DNA of 64,000 nucleotides from Liolophura sinensis (lineage: Eukaryota; Mollusca; Polyplacophora; Chitonida; Chitonidae). Positions 1 through 13,600 of this stretch are shown here, in pieces. The DNA lies in NCBI RefSeq assembly GCF_032854445.1, contig NC_088300.1, forward strand, positions 62,902,984-62,966,983. The letters run 5' to 3'. The translations under genes and the position numbers were made by a program. The notes beneath the pieces were generated by a model, which was not told the origin of the DNA, made no database searches, and saw only the letters and a list, made by a program, of their open reading frames with translations. Numbering within the stretch: position 1 is the stretch's first letter; each line of letters opens with the position of its first letter.

Positions 1-1096
1 TCATCATGGTGTAACACCTCTATACGCACGCTCTACCAAGCAATCTCTAACCCTCAGGATAGATAACAATCTCATCTGGCTGGCGCATCCTGAAAACACT
101 GGCATACAATATCGTGCAGACGGCAATCAAATGAAATCGCGCAGTGTGCTATAAAGACATAATGTAACTGTGATGAATTTTAATTTTACGATGACTGGTG
201 TGAGACCTCTGCAGACTTGGTTAGCATGACCTCATCATTTCTCATCTGATACTGCTGATAAATCAAGCTATGCTGTACGTTTAACACTGCATGGTGTCCC
301 AAAGCCCTGAGCACAAATCTGCTTCTGTTAGAAACCCAAAGGCTGAGGTAGCTATACTATATGGTTACAGGTAGCTTCCAGGAAGTTACAGGCTTAACAT
401 GAAAATTGCATCTCACAGTGTGCGCTGAAAGACCACACATATTACAGTACAATTTATCAGTTGTACAATTTACAACCTGCCTTTCCTTTGAACTTGACTC
501 TTTGAAGTCAAAACAAAGAGGCTTAATTACTAGTCAAGATAGCCCCAGTAACATCAAAGTCACTTGGTCTGTCAGCAGCCTGCAGATGGTCATGGGTTAC
601 ACACACACACACACACACACCCGTCCCCGCCAGCTCTTGCCAGTTTTCTCACAGCATAATGCTGACCGCTGTTCTGGAACCTTTGCATATGGATCTATTT
701 ATATGTTCATCGTGTTTCTGGGATCTATTATCTATTTTCAACTGAATTAGAATATAATGGTAGTCTAATGTTGTATGTCCAATTTGGAAGTCATTTATGG
801 CATGTAGCAAATTTTGTCGGTTATTTTGTTGGTTGAGTCCAATTTACATGATGCTTTGGAACCTTCCATGGCGGACACTTATGACTCAAATAAGAAAGAT
901 CACATCAAATATTTTTGATAGTCAAATTTACATTGCAAGAAGCAATGTATTAAATGTGATCCAGATTTACACCCAAGGTAATGTATACATGTAACTCTGA
1001 TTTGCGTGATAGTAACACAGATTTACATTTAGCATTTCAAAAATACACCATGATAGTCAAGGGTAGCATTATCTCTTATAAATATGAAGAAATATT
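1..1096. other. Non-coding stretch, no gene seen
   Basis: Short frames only. Contains the (AC)11 tract. CpG falls toward its right end and stays low to about 2 kb, which might be the edge of a neighbouring methylated gene body to the left, but no exon is visible. Confidence 0.4.
599..620. repeat. (AC)11 microsatellite
   Basis: Eleven uninterrupted AC units followed by CCGTCCCC. Confidence 0.95.
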
Positions 1097-1255
1097 TAAT
1101 ATTTATTTATTGATTTGATTGGTCTTTTATGCCATACTCAAGAATATTTCACTTATATGATGGTGGCCAGCATAATGGTGGGAGGAAACAGGGCAGAGCC
1201 AGGTGGAAACCCACAACCATCCGCAGGTTGCTGACAGACCTTCCTATGTACGAAG
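1097..1255 (-). repeat. Molluscan tRNA-derived SINE (V-SINE/RUDI-like), 5'-truncated copy A
   Basis: Read on the - strand, the copy has the body with GGTTTCCTCCCACC-type sequence, then TATAAGTGAAATATTCTTGAGTA and a short A/T-rich tail ending in AATAAATAT. From memory this is the 3' part of a SINE common in molluscs. The tRNA-like head is missing. Most CpG positions are mutated to TG or CA compared with copy B. Family name is from memory and uncertain. Confidence 0.65.
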
Positions 1256-4200
1256 TATTTAAGAATTTCAAGAATTATTGGCATTAAAATTTCACGAGTA
1301 GAGGAAAGTGTAGTTCATGGGGTAAGCCACCAAGATTTATTTAACTGACAAACTTCTCCTTATGTGATGGAAGATAAGTGGTCTTCAACAAAAATTTAAC
1401 TGTGCAATACGAGCATCGTCAACCACTTATTGTCATGATGCAAGGCGTCATGAACAGTGAGAACAAAGGAACCCACAAATGCCCTTGTCATGACTTGGTT
1501 TTGAACCTACACCTTGAGTGACCTAGTGATTTAAATACAAATGATTTAACTGAAATATTTTACAGCTGGTTTTGTCCAACTAACTCATTTTTACAGACTG
1601 AGTACCATATTGTAATGCATGAGATCAGAGCTACTGACAAACATTGGACAGGAGAAAATGAAAGGTCACATACACTGTATAAAGGTTTAGTGACATGCAG
1701 TGCTCTTTGGATCAAACCTTACATCAGCTTCATGTATATTTTGCATTTGTGTTGTTTTCCAGAATTGTACACAATCAATTTTCTCCCTCAAAAAATCCTT
1801 GTCAATCCTCACGACTAGTGCTTCTAAACCCCAGAACATACCCAAGAGCTTGGATTTGTTTTTATGGGTTATGTGTCCTTTTATTCTAATTCAAATAAAT
1901 TTCAATGTCAATCTTGATGGCAAAACAAACAAGAATAAGAGAGCAATCTGAAATTCAACATTTAACAGGCTTTAGAGGGTATATATGTTTGTTTAATAAT
2001 GTAGATATAGGTAAAGATCTGTGACGATGTCAGTGTTTGGGGAACCCGAGATATTCCGATAATGTCTGGGTATTGATGGCCAAAATGGTGGGGACAAGAC
2101 TTTGACGCCGCGGAGAGAAGCTTGTCAAAGAGGCTATAACTCTTTTGTGCCAAGAGAGTGGAGTTACATAGTTCGGATATTTAGAATAGTGAGCCAACTA
2201 CAGGTGGCCCTCAAGCTTTATGGCTGCAGATGCGTCTCCAGGAAGTGTGTGACCTGAGAAAGTCTGCATATTGTTTGCTCAAGATTGCTGGTTTGCCACA
2301 AGGTTTTTCCATACTGGATGGTCTACATGCACCTTATCTCGCACTCTTGATTCACTGACAGTAGAATAGCTGCAGTATTAACAAAGCATCCTGAATAAAA
2401 GCCATCGTATTCTCCATTAGTCTATGAATTGAAAACAATAAAACAGAATTCATGGTAAATGGGTGTAGTTTGACAAGACTATCCATAGCTTTTATATTGT
2501 AAAGAAATAAAAAAAAATATCAGCAAACAGCTGATATTGAAGGTTGAAAAAATAAAAATAATTTTTGGGAAAATTTCTTTTATCTGTTCACCAGAGAAGA
2601 AAGTATGAAAATATGTTAATATGAGATTCATATTTCATATCTTTGAACATTTATAGGAAAATATCCCTTCCTTATCTCTTGGCTGTTACATGTTAATCCA
2701 ATGACATGTGAGTTTTCATTATAGCAGAGTATGTCATACTTGATAGTCTTTATTAAGACAGACAAAACTCCAAGAAACGAATAAATTAATTTGTAAGGAC
2801 TTGTTCAAATGAGGGTTGGTTGGTCGGAAGTTTAACGTTACTTGTCAATAGAATTTAAAGTAAGTTTGTGTATTGTAAACTGATTGAATTGACGGTGCAC
2901 TTTTGCCAGCGGGACATCTTGCTTGAACCAATGCCGAATATCAAGTTAGTTAACGTAGCTATTAATAAATTAACTCGGGCTTGGTGGAGGAAAAGGACAA
3001 AATATTGTGAAGTTGATACGAAACACAACACATTTATCTAATTTGCCAGATTAGCATTCAAGATAGGCAAGGAATATGGAGGCTTTAGGAAATCTGTGAA
3101 CTTTGCCTTGAATAAGGTTCAATGGAATAAGAACGCATTAGTGGCGAAGATGACCTGCGTAGACCTTCGGTCGTGTTTGATAGGCTGTGGTTCACGCTAA
3201 AAGTCATAATGTTTCTCTCAAGTGCAAATCCTGCAAATCTCGAATGCTAATGTCGCTTATTGCCTCTTACACGCTTTCCTTGATCTCCATTAAATCTTCA
3301 AAGTTTTTATTGTCAGTTTGGGTTCAGTGGACAATCTTTTTCGTCGTCAGCTGTAAAAAAGAGATAAAATCTTGTGTTCTGCGCTATCTGGTGTTACCAA
3401 CGTGTTGAGTTAGGAAAGGCATTTGTCATGTCTCCTCTTATTGCTGAACTGATTGACCATGATTGGCGGCCAAAAACAAGCTCTACAGTTGGCTTATATT
3501 TTTACAAAGGGAAGCATGCAAAACACACATTCCTACAACATCACCGTACGAAAGGTTTGTTAATCATTCTGGTGAAGTTAAAATAAAGACATCATTTTTT
3601 TTTATAAAGGACATGGTGCCGGCAGCTGGAATAGACCCGATTCAGAAGGACGTGTTACGTCACATCAGCACACCGAAACATGTGACTATTGCGATAGACC
3701 TACATCCTTCGGATTTCATAAGTCTGATAAAATTATTTTATCAAAAATAATTTCCAGTAATCGTATCAGAATGGTACGCCATGGCGAAGTACCTGCAAAA
3801 GTGGTAGTGATCATGCATGTAAATACGAACAGAGGATATCTCGACTAATACCCACTCAGAGTCTCTTGCAATATCACGGAATCTCACCTACTAGAAAGAC
3901 CGATCTGAAATTCTATATGGTGGATTATTACAGACAGAATCACCCGGGGCCATGTCTTCTCAGCTAAAAGACATTATGAGCCTGAAGTTTTCTATCGTCC
4001 AGTTTTGTGCGCCATTTACTTTGCACTGTCAATTTTGTGAAGAATTTTTTAGGCACAGGCAATTCCCAAACCGATGAAGGCAGACGACACATTTTACACT
4101 TACAGATCTATACCCTGCCGTCGAGGTTTTATTATCGGCAAAACCCTCAGCATTGGAATCTCGAGAGGAACCCTGACACTTGCCCAAAGTGCCCAGAACT

Positions 4201-5097
4201 TAATTTCAACGGGTAAAACAAAAAACGGGGGTTTTAAAGAAATGACTACATCTGGTCAATGACAGGAGCCAGGGAGCCAGAGATTGGTATTGTTTATTAG
4301 ATTTGTGGGAGAGGGGAGATAATTGTTTATATACAGTTTCCCTCGAGACTATTGTCTGTCTGGAATAAGCCATCGGGAGATGACAGGAAATTCGGGATAG
4401 AGAAGCGATCCACGTCCAAATGGGGTTATAAGGCCCGTATGAATTATCATCTGGTATAAGAGCGCATCGGAAAATTAGATAGTTTGCGGGCTTTGTTGCT
4501 GTGTGTGGTTGTATCGCTGCATCTTCTCGTCTGACAGGGGCATTGTTAATTGACCGTTATCCAAGGAATTTGGCAAGGGGTAGAGTTCTGCAAGATCTCT
4601 TAACCCTTTGCCGGCCACGGAAAAAAGACATTTCCCAGATTACCACCACAGTCGGTAATGCCTTCCGTCCCCGTCTCCAGAAAATCTACTCGTCGATGAT
4701 CCAGGCATCAGAAGCTGGGTCAGATTCCATCATTGCCGCTCAATTTACTGGGTAGATTACATCGGAAAAATTTGTCTTTCTTCAGAAATTGAACCCAAGG
4801 AAAAAAAAACCTTGCCTGACTCAAGTCCGCTACAATTCATTTCGTGATCGAGGTGGTTAAGGGTTGATGATATCAAATTGGCAAGATCATACATCCTGAT
4901 AGTCGGCGTCTCTGTGTACAAATGAAATAAAATATGTAAATTTTACAACTCTTGGGGATTATCAGGGCTATATGAAGGTGCCTAAGAAGCAATTCAGCAC
5001 TTCGAGATAACGTGTCCACGACTGCAATAAGATAGTGAACTATACCTGTATATGCATGGGCCTTCTTGGAATTCTGAATTCCTCCATTCATAAATCC
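1256..5097. other. Non-coding stretch, no gene seen
   Basis: Open frames do not exceed 95 codons and none is recognised. CpG rises from about 2.0 kb onward. 4270-4760 has a mix of CpG-rich and ATTGTTTATT/CATTGTTAATTG-type (FOX/SOX-like) sequence and could be regulatory; this is weak. Confidence 0.35.
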
Positions 5098-5152
5098 GAC
5101 TACCGCCATATGCGCGGAAAATTCTTGAGCACGGCGTTAAACACCAATTATA
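5098..5152 (+). repeat. SINE 3'-tail fragment D
   Basis: ATTCTTGAGCACGGCGTTAA (5121-5140) followed by ACACCAATTATATAA matches the tail of the V-SINE/RUDI-like element. Preceding sequence aligns loosely with the region before the tail. Only about 55 bp remain. Confidence 0.5.
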
Positions 5153-5431
5153 TAAAGAAGTATATATATAAAAGGAAATATATGTACATAGGTGCAGATC
5201 CTAGACAGAATTTTGGAAAATATGTGCAGAGAAAGGGCGGGAAGGGCGGAATCGACTGCACGCTTCAATTCCGAATCGGCTGAACTGGCTGGGAAAATTA
5301 CACCTTAAGATCACTTCAATTTCATTGCGGCCAGAATGACGGGGAATAAATTGCTAGGGTTGGTCTCTAATAGGGAGGAGTTGCCCTCAAGATCTCTTGA
5401 CTGTTGGAAAGCAATCATGGAGCAAGCCACC

Positions 5432-5445
5432 GTCACCATGGTAAC
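5432..5445. promoter_or_regulatory. RFX X-box (site 1)
   Basis: GTCACCATGGTAAC matches the RFX consensus GTNRCC-N2-RGYAAC exactly, and its inner GT-ACCATGGT-AC is nearly palindromic. RFX factors control ciliary genes and neuronal enhancers in animals. The site is about 19 kb upstream of the ephrin exon in CpG-retaining DNA. Confidence 0.55.
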
Positions 5446-6100
5446 GTCTTTTTAAGCTCCTAACCTACTCTTACTTAGCGTCAATGATCATTTCTCTTTG
5501 AGATTTCACAGTGCGGAAAAATTACCGTCCTCGCTTGTAAAAATGCACGGAAAAAAACTTAACCCTACCCAGATGTGCCTATTAATAGTGCTTCACGTCG
5601 CCGAACTTGTTACATTGAATAGCGTCTAAATCCCATTTATCGGCAACACATCTACAAATTGGCTGTCGCAACAACTTCAGATGGAATTAGCTGCTGAGCG
5701 GCCAATGTAGTAAATAAATAATAAGGATTTGAAAGAGTGTGTATCTGGAAATATTAAAATGGCTTTATGGATGTAGGACAGGGCGCCATGGGATTACGAC
5801 TTTCTGTGATGTTTGGCCAAACATATCCCCAGCAAAAACACGACGCAATCCAAACTTGAGAGAAGCAATTTAAAATTGTGCGATTGGAAGCTCGAAAAAA
5901 TGCGTGTTTCGGAGCAAATTTAGCCTTAACCGATTATGTTTGGAAGTGAAGAACTTGAGCCTGTTTTTTTTTTTTTCACTTAAGTTTCAAACAGCTGTAT
6001 GTTTTGTTCATGATATTCTTTTTGCAGGTTTCAGCAGAACAAGAATTGGTTCCTACTTATGAACGTGTCCTCAACATGATCTTGTGTACGATACGTCAAG

Positions 6101-6175
6101 CATGAATGAATGCATGGGGTTAAAGCGTCGTACTTAACAATTTTTCAGTCATATGACGACAAGGTATGCCAAGAA
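6101..6175 (-). repeat. Second molluscan SINE-like family, 3' fragment
   Basis: The + strand reads GGGGTTAAAGCGTCGTACTT, then AACAATTTTTCAGTCATATGA. From memory this is the reverse complement of the 3' end of another dispersed repeat common in molluscs, which ends TTAAGTACGACGTTAAACCCC. A degenerate (GAAT)n-type tail precedes it. Confidence 0.5.
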
Positions 6176-6910
6176 ATGACCAACATATATACCCATGAAT
6201 GAAGTGAAGGTTCCGGAGTCGACCATTAGTATTTCTATAGTAAAATTAAGGCCACTGAACCATCAAAACAATCATGCACAACGTTTGAATATTGAACAAC
6301 ATAATACTCTTTGTTTATTTATTTGGCATGGTTGTTTGCATGCTTGGTGCTGAAAAATCACATATTTTCTCCATTTATTCGTTTCATTTTACCACTTATA
6401 TACTTATAAGCTGCGTGTAGAAAACAGCATCTTTTAAAGATGGCATGAACATGATTTGGGATTTGTTGTACAAAAAGTATTGTACGTGCTTGTGCATTGA
6501 CTTCTTGGACTATCGTGATCTGATGCGCAATATACAGGTCGACCAAACGTATTAATGCACTCGGTCGAGAACAAATACAGAATCTATAGCTGTGCCGAAA
6601 AGAATTGATCTGAAAAAATTCTCCCTTTCTTTATGACAACTTGCTCTTTTGTAGAAACCAACTGAACCATTTCAGATTATAGCTTCACGGGGCTGTGTAG
6701 ATGTTGGTGTATACACTGCGAAAATACAAGGTGGATTGACAACTGGAGTACAAGCTTTGTGTTTACCAGCATTTTTGCATTCTGGTTATTAGAACATTCT
6801 GAGTCTTATTTTTCAATTTAGATTGTGGGAAATGAAATCTATTCTCGTCTATCATATAAGTATATCATTGTCATGCCATTATGTATACGCTTATGGTTGC
6901 TTGAACCTCA

Positions 6911-6988
6911 TCATGCCCTTGTCGTATAAGTGAAATATTCTTGAAATATATTGAGTATTCTTGAGTACACCAATCAAACAAGTAAATT
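6911..6988 (+). repeat. SINE 3'-tail fragment C (V-SINE/RUDI-like)
   Basis: Contains GTCGTATAAGTGAAATATTC, then a short internal duplication (TATTCTTGA repeated), TTGAGTAC and ACCAATCAAACAAGTAAAT. The GGCGTAAAA part of the tail is deleted. Same family as copies A and B, opposite orientation. Confidence 0.55.
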
Positions 6989-7140
6989 TAACCTCAACAT
7001 CGCATCTGGCGGATGATGCAAAACGATATCAGCATACGTAACACGGAACAGTGTATTTACATGCGTGTAGGAAGATCATACATATGATATAATATATGAT
7101 AAAATATATGTAATTAGTATATTGAGGTACACTATATATA

Positions 7141-7143
<3 letters not shown>

Positions 7144-7201
<58 letters not shown>
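7144..7201. repeat. (TA)n microsatellite, about 29 units
   Basis: Uninterrupted TA dinucleotides, preceded by imperfect AT-rich sequence from about 7080. Such tracts form cruciforms and are usually polymorphic. Confidence 0.95.
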
Positions 7202-7202
<1 letters not shown>

Positions 7203-8397
7203 TATTCAGAAAGATATGCCTTTGTTTGACAAAAACGACCTTAAAATGGAAGATCTTGCCTATGTGGCTCATTGTGACATTCTGTAAAAGTTTTAGTTAA
7301 ATCTTCCATATTCAAAAAAACGCGCTGCATGCATAAAACGCCATTTGGATTCTCCATTTAACTTACATTACACGAATTTGCCGTGTAGAGTTCTAAAATT
7401 AGTTTGGACTGCATGTGGCAAATTAGAAAAGATTACGGGCCATTAAGGACAAAGCGTCGTTCGTAATCGAGGACTAATAAAATTGTCTGTCCAACTTAAT
7501 GAGAGGTTTAATGATGTATCACCTGTCGTATAGGGATTTGTGAAGTCTTTAAAGTTCAAGAGCAATAAAAACGCCCTCAACGCAATACCACAACGGAAAG
7601 ACCAGTTGCAGTAATTAATGATTTGTTTTCTTTTTTTCTATTTTAATGAAATTTTGGTATATTTTTAGGTACTTCGAAACCACATTGCGTTTTATCAGTG
7701 CATTAAAATCCAGAAAACACCGCTGACCGTGAAATGAAAAATCCGTAAATAGATGCACTTCTGTGATGAACAGTAAAATTCCCTTCAATTGCATCTTATG
7801 TTTACACCAGTATTGTCCTATCTAGGAATGTGTGGATCATCGCTCAGCGAAAAACTGTGATCTACAAAGGCTCTCTCTGCAAGGCTTGAATTGCATAATA
7901 TTTGGACGCCGAACTATCGCGTTATTTTAAAATGGACTAAGCCTCTTGTAAGCCTGTGAAAATGTTGAAACAAAAATGTTACCTTTCTTGATAACTGTAG
8001 ACCGAATGTACCATATTTGTCCTGAACATTTGCGCCAAAATTTCATTTTAGAAGGGGATAAAGGCCATAAAGCAGTACCGTTGCTGCTCAAACTTACACC
8101 ATATACTTTTCCTTAAAAACCTTAAAACATCAATAAAAGTCAGGCAAGGTAAGTAACTTATTCATGAACAGCATTTGATGTCAAGTGCAGCAATTATTAT
8201 AATTTACTTGTGTGTGCTTTTATAACCGCGATGTGTTTAAAAATTTATACAGATTCTGTGGTACCATAAAAGTTTTTATATATGCATATCCACACTTCAG
8301 ATTACAGGTGTCAAATATTTGTATATTTTATTGAAATTTCCGTTGTGGTAAGATATTTCCGTTTAATGAACAGGGACTATGTAATGAGTAAGACTGC

Positions 8398-8462
8398 TTA
8401 GATTCGTGGGTTCGAATCCGGTTATGGCACACGGCGTGACACAAAAATCAATAATAATAAGA
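8398..8462 (+). repeat. tRNA-derived SINE remnant (B box plus A-rich tail)
   Basis: GGGTTCGAATCCGG contains a perfect pol III B box (GGTTCGAATCC, about 8410-8420). No convincing A box, anticodon arm or acceptor stem precedes it, and the T-stem is imperfect. The sequence passes into an AATAATAATAAG-type tail, as SINEs do. A functional tRNA is unlikely. Confidence 0.4.
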
Positions 8463-10618
8463 ATAAAAAGTAATTAAAAATATATATTAAAACAAAACAA
8501 TAAGAGCGAACAAATGAATTGCTACAGGATCATTACAGTAGAAGTTCTCCAGTGGAACGAGGACACCATTTAGTTTTTTTATATTTTTTATTACAACAGC
8601 TGTTACCATGAACAGTTGGAATTCGATGATATAACCGGTGCAGTACGGACACAATATTACATAATGCATGTATCTTTGAAAAGCACAGTTTGCTTTCCAT
8701 TTATTTCGACGGGAAAAGGTGAACACGTGGATGTTAAACTTATCCATACAGTAGATGTTTTCAAAAAGAAAACAAAAACAAAAAAAACATACGGTTCAGG
8801 GCTTATTTTTTTAAACCAAAATTGGTGCAAATAAGTTCTCGTGGCAAACTTCATGCAGTGTTGTCATATTTTTATCCTTGATTTTCATTGCCGATTCAAA
8901 GTAAATGCAGATCTCAAATTTTTCCTACAACGAGAGGGTTTGGACGATGTTGATATTGATACTAGCTCACATTCGACGATACGTCATGCAAGATGCAAAC
9001 GAACTTATTTGTTTCATTCTTGTGCAAAATATGCAAAGAAAAAATATTCCCCAGAGCTGTTAAGAAAACGGTCGAAAAATGCAAAGCTGCCAAGTCGTGG
9101 TGGTTTTGGGGAGTGAAAAACGATGGCAAACAATGATAAATTTACCTGAACACGAGTATTTTTTGTGGAAGTTAGCTTTGTTTAGCTATCTTTTTTTCTG
9201 AAGTAAAATCATCCTCTAAGACTCTTTTATAAGGTTGCGGAAAATGCTAAGTCCTCAGAGAATAGTGAAGGTTACAGCTAAACTGGGGTTACGTCATTAT
9301 TTATGACATTAAAGGCGATAGGAAAGAAAAAGAAGAAAATGAGTTTTTCTTGCCTTCCTAAACATCATGCAACCTTTGGCATTATGCAACCATTACACTA
9401 AGTGCGTTCTCCTTTGAGACAAAACTAAGTGGGCTATTCTACTGTCATTTCTCCAAGAACATCGTAGAAGACAAGAATCTTTTTGTTATGATAGAATGAT
9501 ATTTGTATCTGTCTTTAAAATAAGCTGATATGGCTGGCTGAAAGCTTTCGCTTGGATTTCTTCTTGTTAAATTGGTAGAATAATGTGATGTGTGTTTGTG
9601 GGAGGGGAGGGGAGCGTTTCATCATGTACTGTATTATTTCTCTGTCTATGTTTGAAATAGGCTTAAAGCGAAATGGTCCTTCAGGAATTTATGTCGTTTA
9701 TCTTGTCATCATCGAACATTCTCTTGAAAGAAAAAAAAGGAAAACCAGCCTCGTCTTTTTTTCTGTGTTTTTTTCTGAATGTTTCCGAATGACAACCATC
9801 CGAAAAGATTAGACCAAGCGGAATTTAGTCAGCGTCGGTGGGGTGAAGGGGAGTGTACAGACAGTCATTGAGGGTAAGGCTTTGCAACAGTAGACAGATG
9901 CTTCTGCCAACCCCATCGGTTTCAGCTGTCATTGTTTCTTGTAGCCAGTAATGTAATTATGCTGTCAAATGTCTGGCCTTGTCTCTTTGCGTTGCATGTC
10001 GCTTCCTGTTGGCGAGGCGCTATGTGGAAGAAAATTGCCCGGGGCCACTCAGAGATTGTGGCCTCGTTTTTGTCACGATGGTCCGCTTGGTTGGGGCTCT
10101 TTTTGCATGAAGGTTTACCCTCTATTGGGGGTTCACGCAAAGCCAACACGGACAGCGGTAAGCTGGCCACACTTTGCCTTCCTGCGCAAATAGAACTACT
10201 TCTGTTCTCGTTGACATGCATCTGCAATAATGGCGTTAAATAATTTCTTGAATATGTCACTGTCCACGCTGGTCATACCGCCAATGTCAATTTGTTTAAG
10301 AAAATCAAACCAATTTCCAAGGCACGCGAACGGGACAGAGAGAGCTTTTGTTTCTGACACAAGAACATCGACGTTAGCCATCATGGATCCCGCCCTTGAG
10401 CTTCCAGGGATGGGCCAATGATTGAATGCATGTGGATGTAAATTTCATGTTACACGTCTTGCTGCGTGCACGCAGGACGTCTTATCAAAATGCTTGCAAG
10501 ATAAAACGCCTTGTAGAGTCGGTGCATGATTCATTGCATCGGGGTCAGCAAGGCTGACTGCAAAGGAAGTACTCATATGTAACTTTGTGGCATTTGCATG
10601 TTAGCGGCGACTTCTTCC

Positions 10619-10642
10619 CCACCCCCCCCCACACACACACAC
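10619..10642. repeat. C-run joined to (CA)n
   Basis: A run of about ten C residues leads directly into ACACACACACACACC and then an A-rich stretch. Confidence 0.85.
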
Positions 10643-13600
10643 CAAAAAAGAAAAGCAGTAGTGAAACCCAAATCCCAAATCACAAATTGTTTCATGATAT
10701 GATGGCTATTTACAGGTCTAAAGAGAAAGTAAGCCATTGGCACCCATCGAAATACAAGTAGACAGGTAGGCTAGTGAAGAGGTTAAGCTGTGTGGAACAT
10801 ACTTTAACGAAATCCTTTTTTTTTCTTCTATAATATAATGTTCCTATTTGTCAACGCTTTGTTCAAAATTGAAACTGTACGGAGAAGTTGCGCTTTGTGA
10901 AAAATTACGAAATGCCTATTTCAAAGGGTATTGAATAAACATTTTGGATAAGTAGGGATATGTTGGAGGAAAGCTTGAACGAATGAATGAATTAAAGATT
11001 ATTCTTTAACGTCACAACGGTGAAAAACTTGATATGTGCCAATAAAATGCTTGACACACGATATGGACATAACTCCATAATAATTCATGGCGAATAATTC
11101 ATGTTAACATGAACGAGCATCCCATGACCATCCTTGTACACATGCAAACTCGATGGACAAGCGTCATCTTTGGACTCCCATGCTGCGGTTTCCCAGATGT
11201 TCCTGATGAACTTTAATGGTGCAATGTCCCTTGCCCTGCTTTTATGGTCCCTTTTATCTGATCCTGCATGATGCCTAGCATTTAGAACAATATGTAAAGG
11301 TCTGCTAAATGGCCTTTTAGTTCGTCCAATCAATGACATGCTTCCTTTGATGCATGACCAGTGTCATTGTCGAGTAACCCCCTGGTCACCAAAAGCTCAA
11401 TACAGCGGAGGTCTTTGAGGACGCCGTGTGCATTAAGTGGCTTCTTTGTTCCTTTATTGTGTTAAACTGCGAGGGGAAAAAAATCAGTAAATTTTCACTC
11501 CGTGGAAGGTAGAAAATGGATATCGGGCGTTTTAATTCGTTTTTCTTGGCGCAGCTCCATTTAGAAACTGGGCAAGAGCGCATTACGTTGACAGTTGGTC
11601 GCCATTGCTAACCTGCGCCGCTATCACTCAGGAAATATGGTGTAAATCTGAATGAAGATCAAACGGTTGCTCAAGACAGTCATCAAGAAGGGGGTTGTTA
11701 TTTCGTGAAAAACATCCGTTTTAACACAAAAACAAATTCAATCTGTCAAAGTATTACCCCAAAGAAATGAAATTTTCCTCGGACTGACATTTTCCTTTGG
11801 CACAGACCTTTGAGACGGGTTCCATCCTGCAGGCTATCTGCCTCTTCCTATAGTCAACTAGCGACAGAAATTGATTCTGGCGAAATCTTCAGGCCCTGAT
11901 AGAAAATTACGGATTTCTCTTGTCTCTAGGATTAGTCATCCATAGCACGTCACAAATCTCCGCCCGTCTTTTATTCTAAATTTTTGTTTTCCTTATTTTC
12001 GCTTTAAAAATTCGATCTTTTGCTCCAACTGCTTCGCTGTCGGTGATTTCCCTTTTGGCCCTTTGTCGTGCCTCTTAATGGGTTGTTATTACCGCCTAGG
12101 GCTGCGAGAAAAAACCGACAGGCGCCCCGAAAAGTTGCTTTTGCCTGCTCGATTGAAGTCAGTGTTGCAAAAGCAGCTTCTGAGCTGATCTAGGAAAATC
12201 TGTATAGCTAGACACAGTGTTGCGCCACGCTCTGGTTGTGCACTGTTTTATCTCAATCTGGTGGCCCTTTGAAGGTTCTAGATCCCAAAGAGATACCCGT
12301 CGACTGTGTTCGATAAACCAACATTAGGTCTATTGACATCCAGCGTGAAATTCATATTTTTCGTGAAAGAGAGAACTGCAGTTTTCGGAAAAAAATAAAC
12401 AAAACACAACACTTAACAAAAATCGATGAAATTTGATTTGAATACATGTGAAAGGATACCCATAGCCCAGTAATTCACCATCACAGAAATCAGCAAAGAG
12501 AAACGTACAAGAACTTCTCTCTTTGCACTGTATGTTTAGAGACAGATGTCAAAATGAATAGTTTGGATGATTGATTCCCTGTGTTGTTGCGTGATTTTGT
12601 CAGAAACATTTAGTTAATTGCTTTGTAATTTGGTCGAACACGTTATTCCCATTGTGTTAAAGCGCGTGAAAGCAAACAAGCCCTGCACATTTTGTGTACT
12701 ATTTAATTTGTCTATAGCTTAATGTAACCTGAGCTGCGGACACTGTTTACGGGATCCTGTAATGATAACGTCAACCCCGCTGCTTGAAGATACCACAACC
12801 CAACCGTCAGCAACGCTGGTTACCAAAGCCATTGGCGGGCGAGACTGCATGGTCAGTGAGCGAGTCATGTCGTCTGCTTCGGTAGCTTGCCTCTATTCTG
12901 TCCAATATTTTGTCGAAGATTGGTTGAATTGGCTTTTTTTTTTTGAGTTATCAGTTATGGCGGCCAATACCGAAGAGTTGCTTGCATGAAACACATTTAA
13001 TTCTATGGCTTTGTGATAAACCAACAGTTGTGTGCAACACAACCATTTCCTTTGGTCAATTAACGAATTAATAGTAAGCTTTCCAGAAGATTGCTGATAA
13101 CTGATGACCTTTGCTTGCAGACGAAACCGTTTTGTCATTAACATAGGATTGTCGAAAGAAGTAAATAATAGCTTCTGATCTGTCATTGCATGCATTTGTG
13201 TGAACTGACTTTATTATGAGTTTATGTTTTAATTAAAGAATAAAGATATTTAAGTCCTATGTATTTAAATCATGGCTGTCGTCTTATTTTCCCATGCTGT
13301 AATATAATTTTACAGAACTAAATATAGACACTTTTTAGAAAAGACTTTCTCGTTAAAATTGTTTAGCAGCTGGTGATATTTATGTCATCATTTTCTTCGT
13401 GCTTTTGAACGCTAAACTATTTGTGGTTTTGAACAGCGAAGCAAACCGTCATATAGCCTCTGTCGCACAAGTGAGTTGTGTAAGGGTAGTACAATATTTG
13501 ACCGAAATATACGGCCTCCTTTGATTCATTCAGAACAGCTGTGATGATCAATTTCGTCTTGTTGTCACGTGTATATATTATCTTCAAAAATTTAGGAAAT

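Noticed and set aside
406-750. Protein with a Thr-His repeat
   Set aside because: It is a translation of the (AC)11 microsatellite.
2811-2852. Further copy of the second SINE-like family (AAGTTTAACGTTACTTGTCAA)
   Set aside because: Too diverged and short to support.
8398-8440. Functional tRNA gene
   Set aside because: Only a B box is present; no A box, anticodon stem or acceptor stem pairing.
8487-8747. Frame with VILCPYC, checked for ephrin similarity
   Set aside because: On the wrong strand and upstream of exon 1; the rest does not match.
10980-11035. Further copy of the second SINE-like family (GAATGAATGAATT then TTTAACGTCAC)
   Set aside because: Only the tail-like repeat and about ten bases agree.
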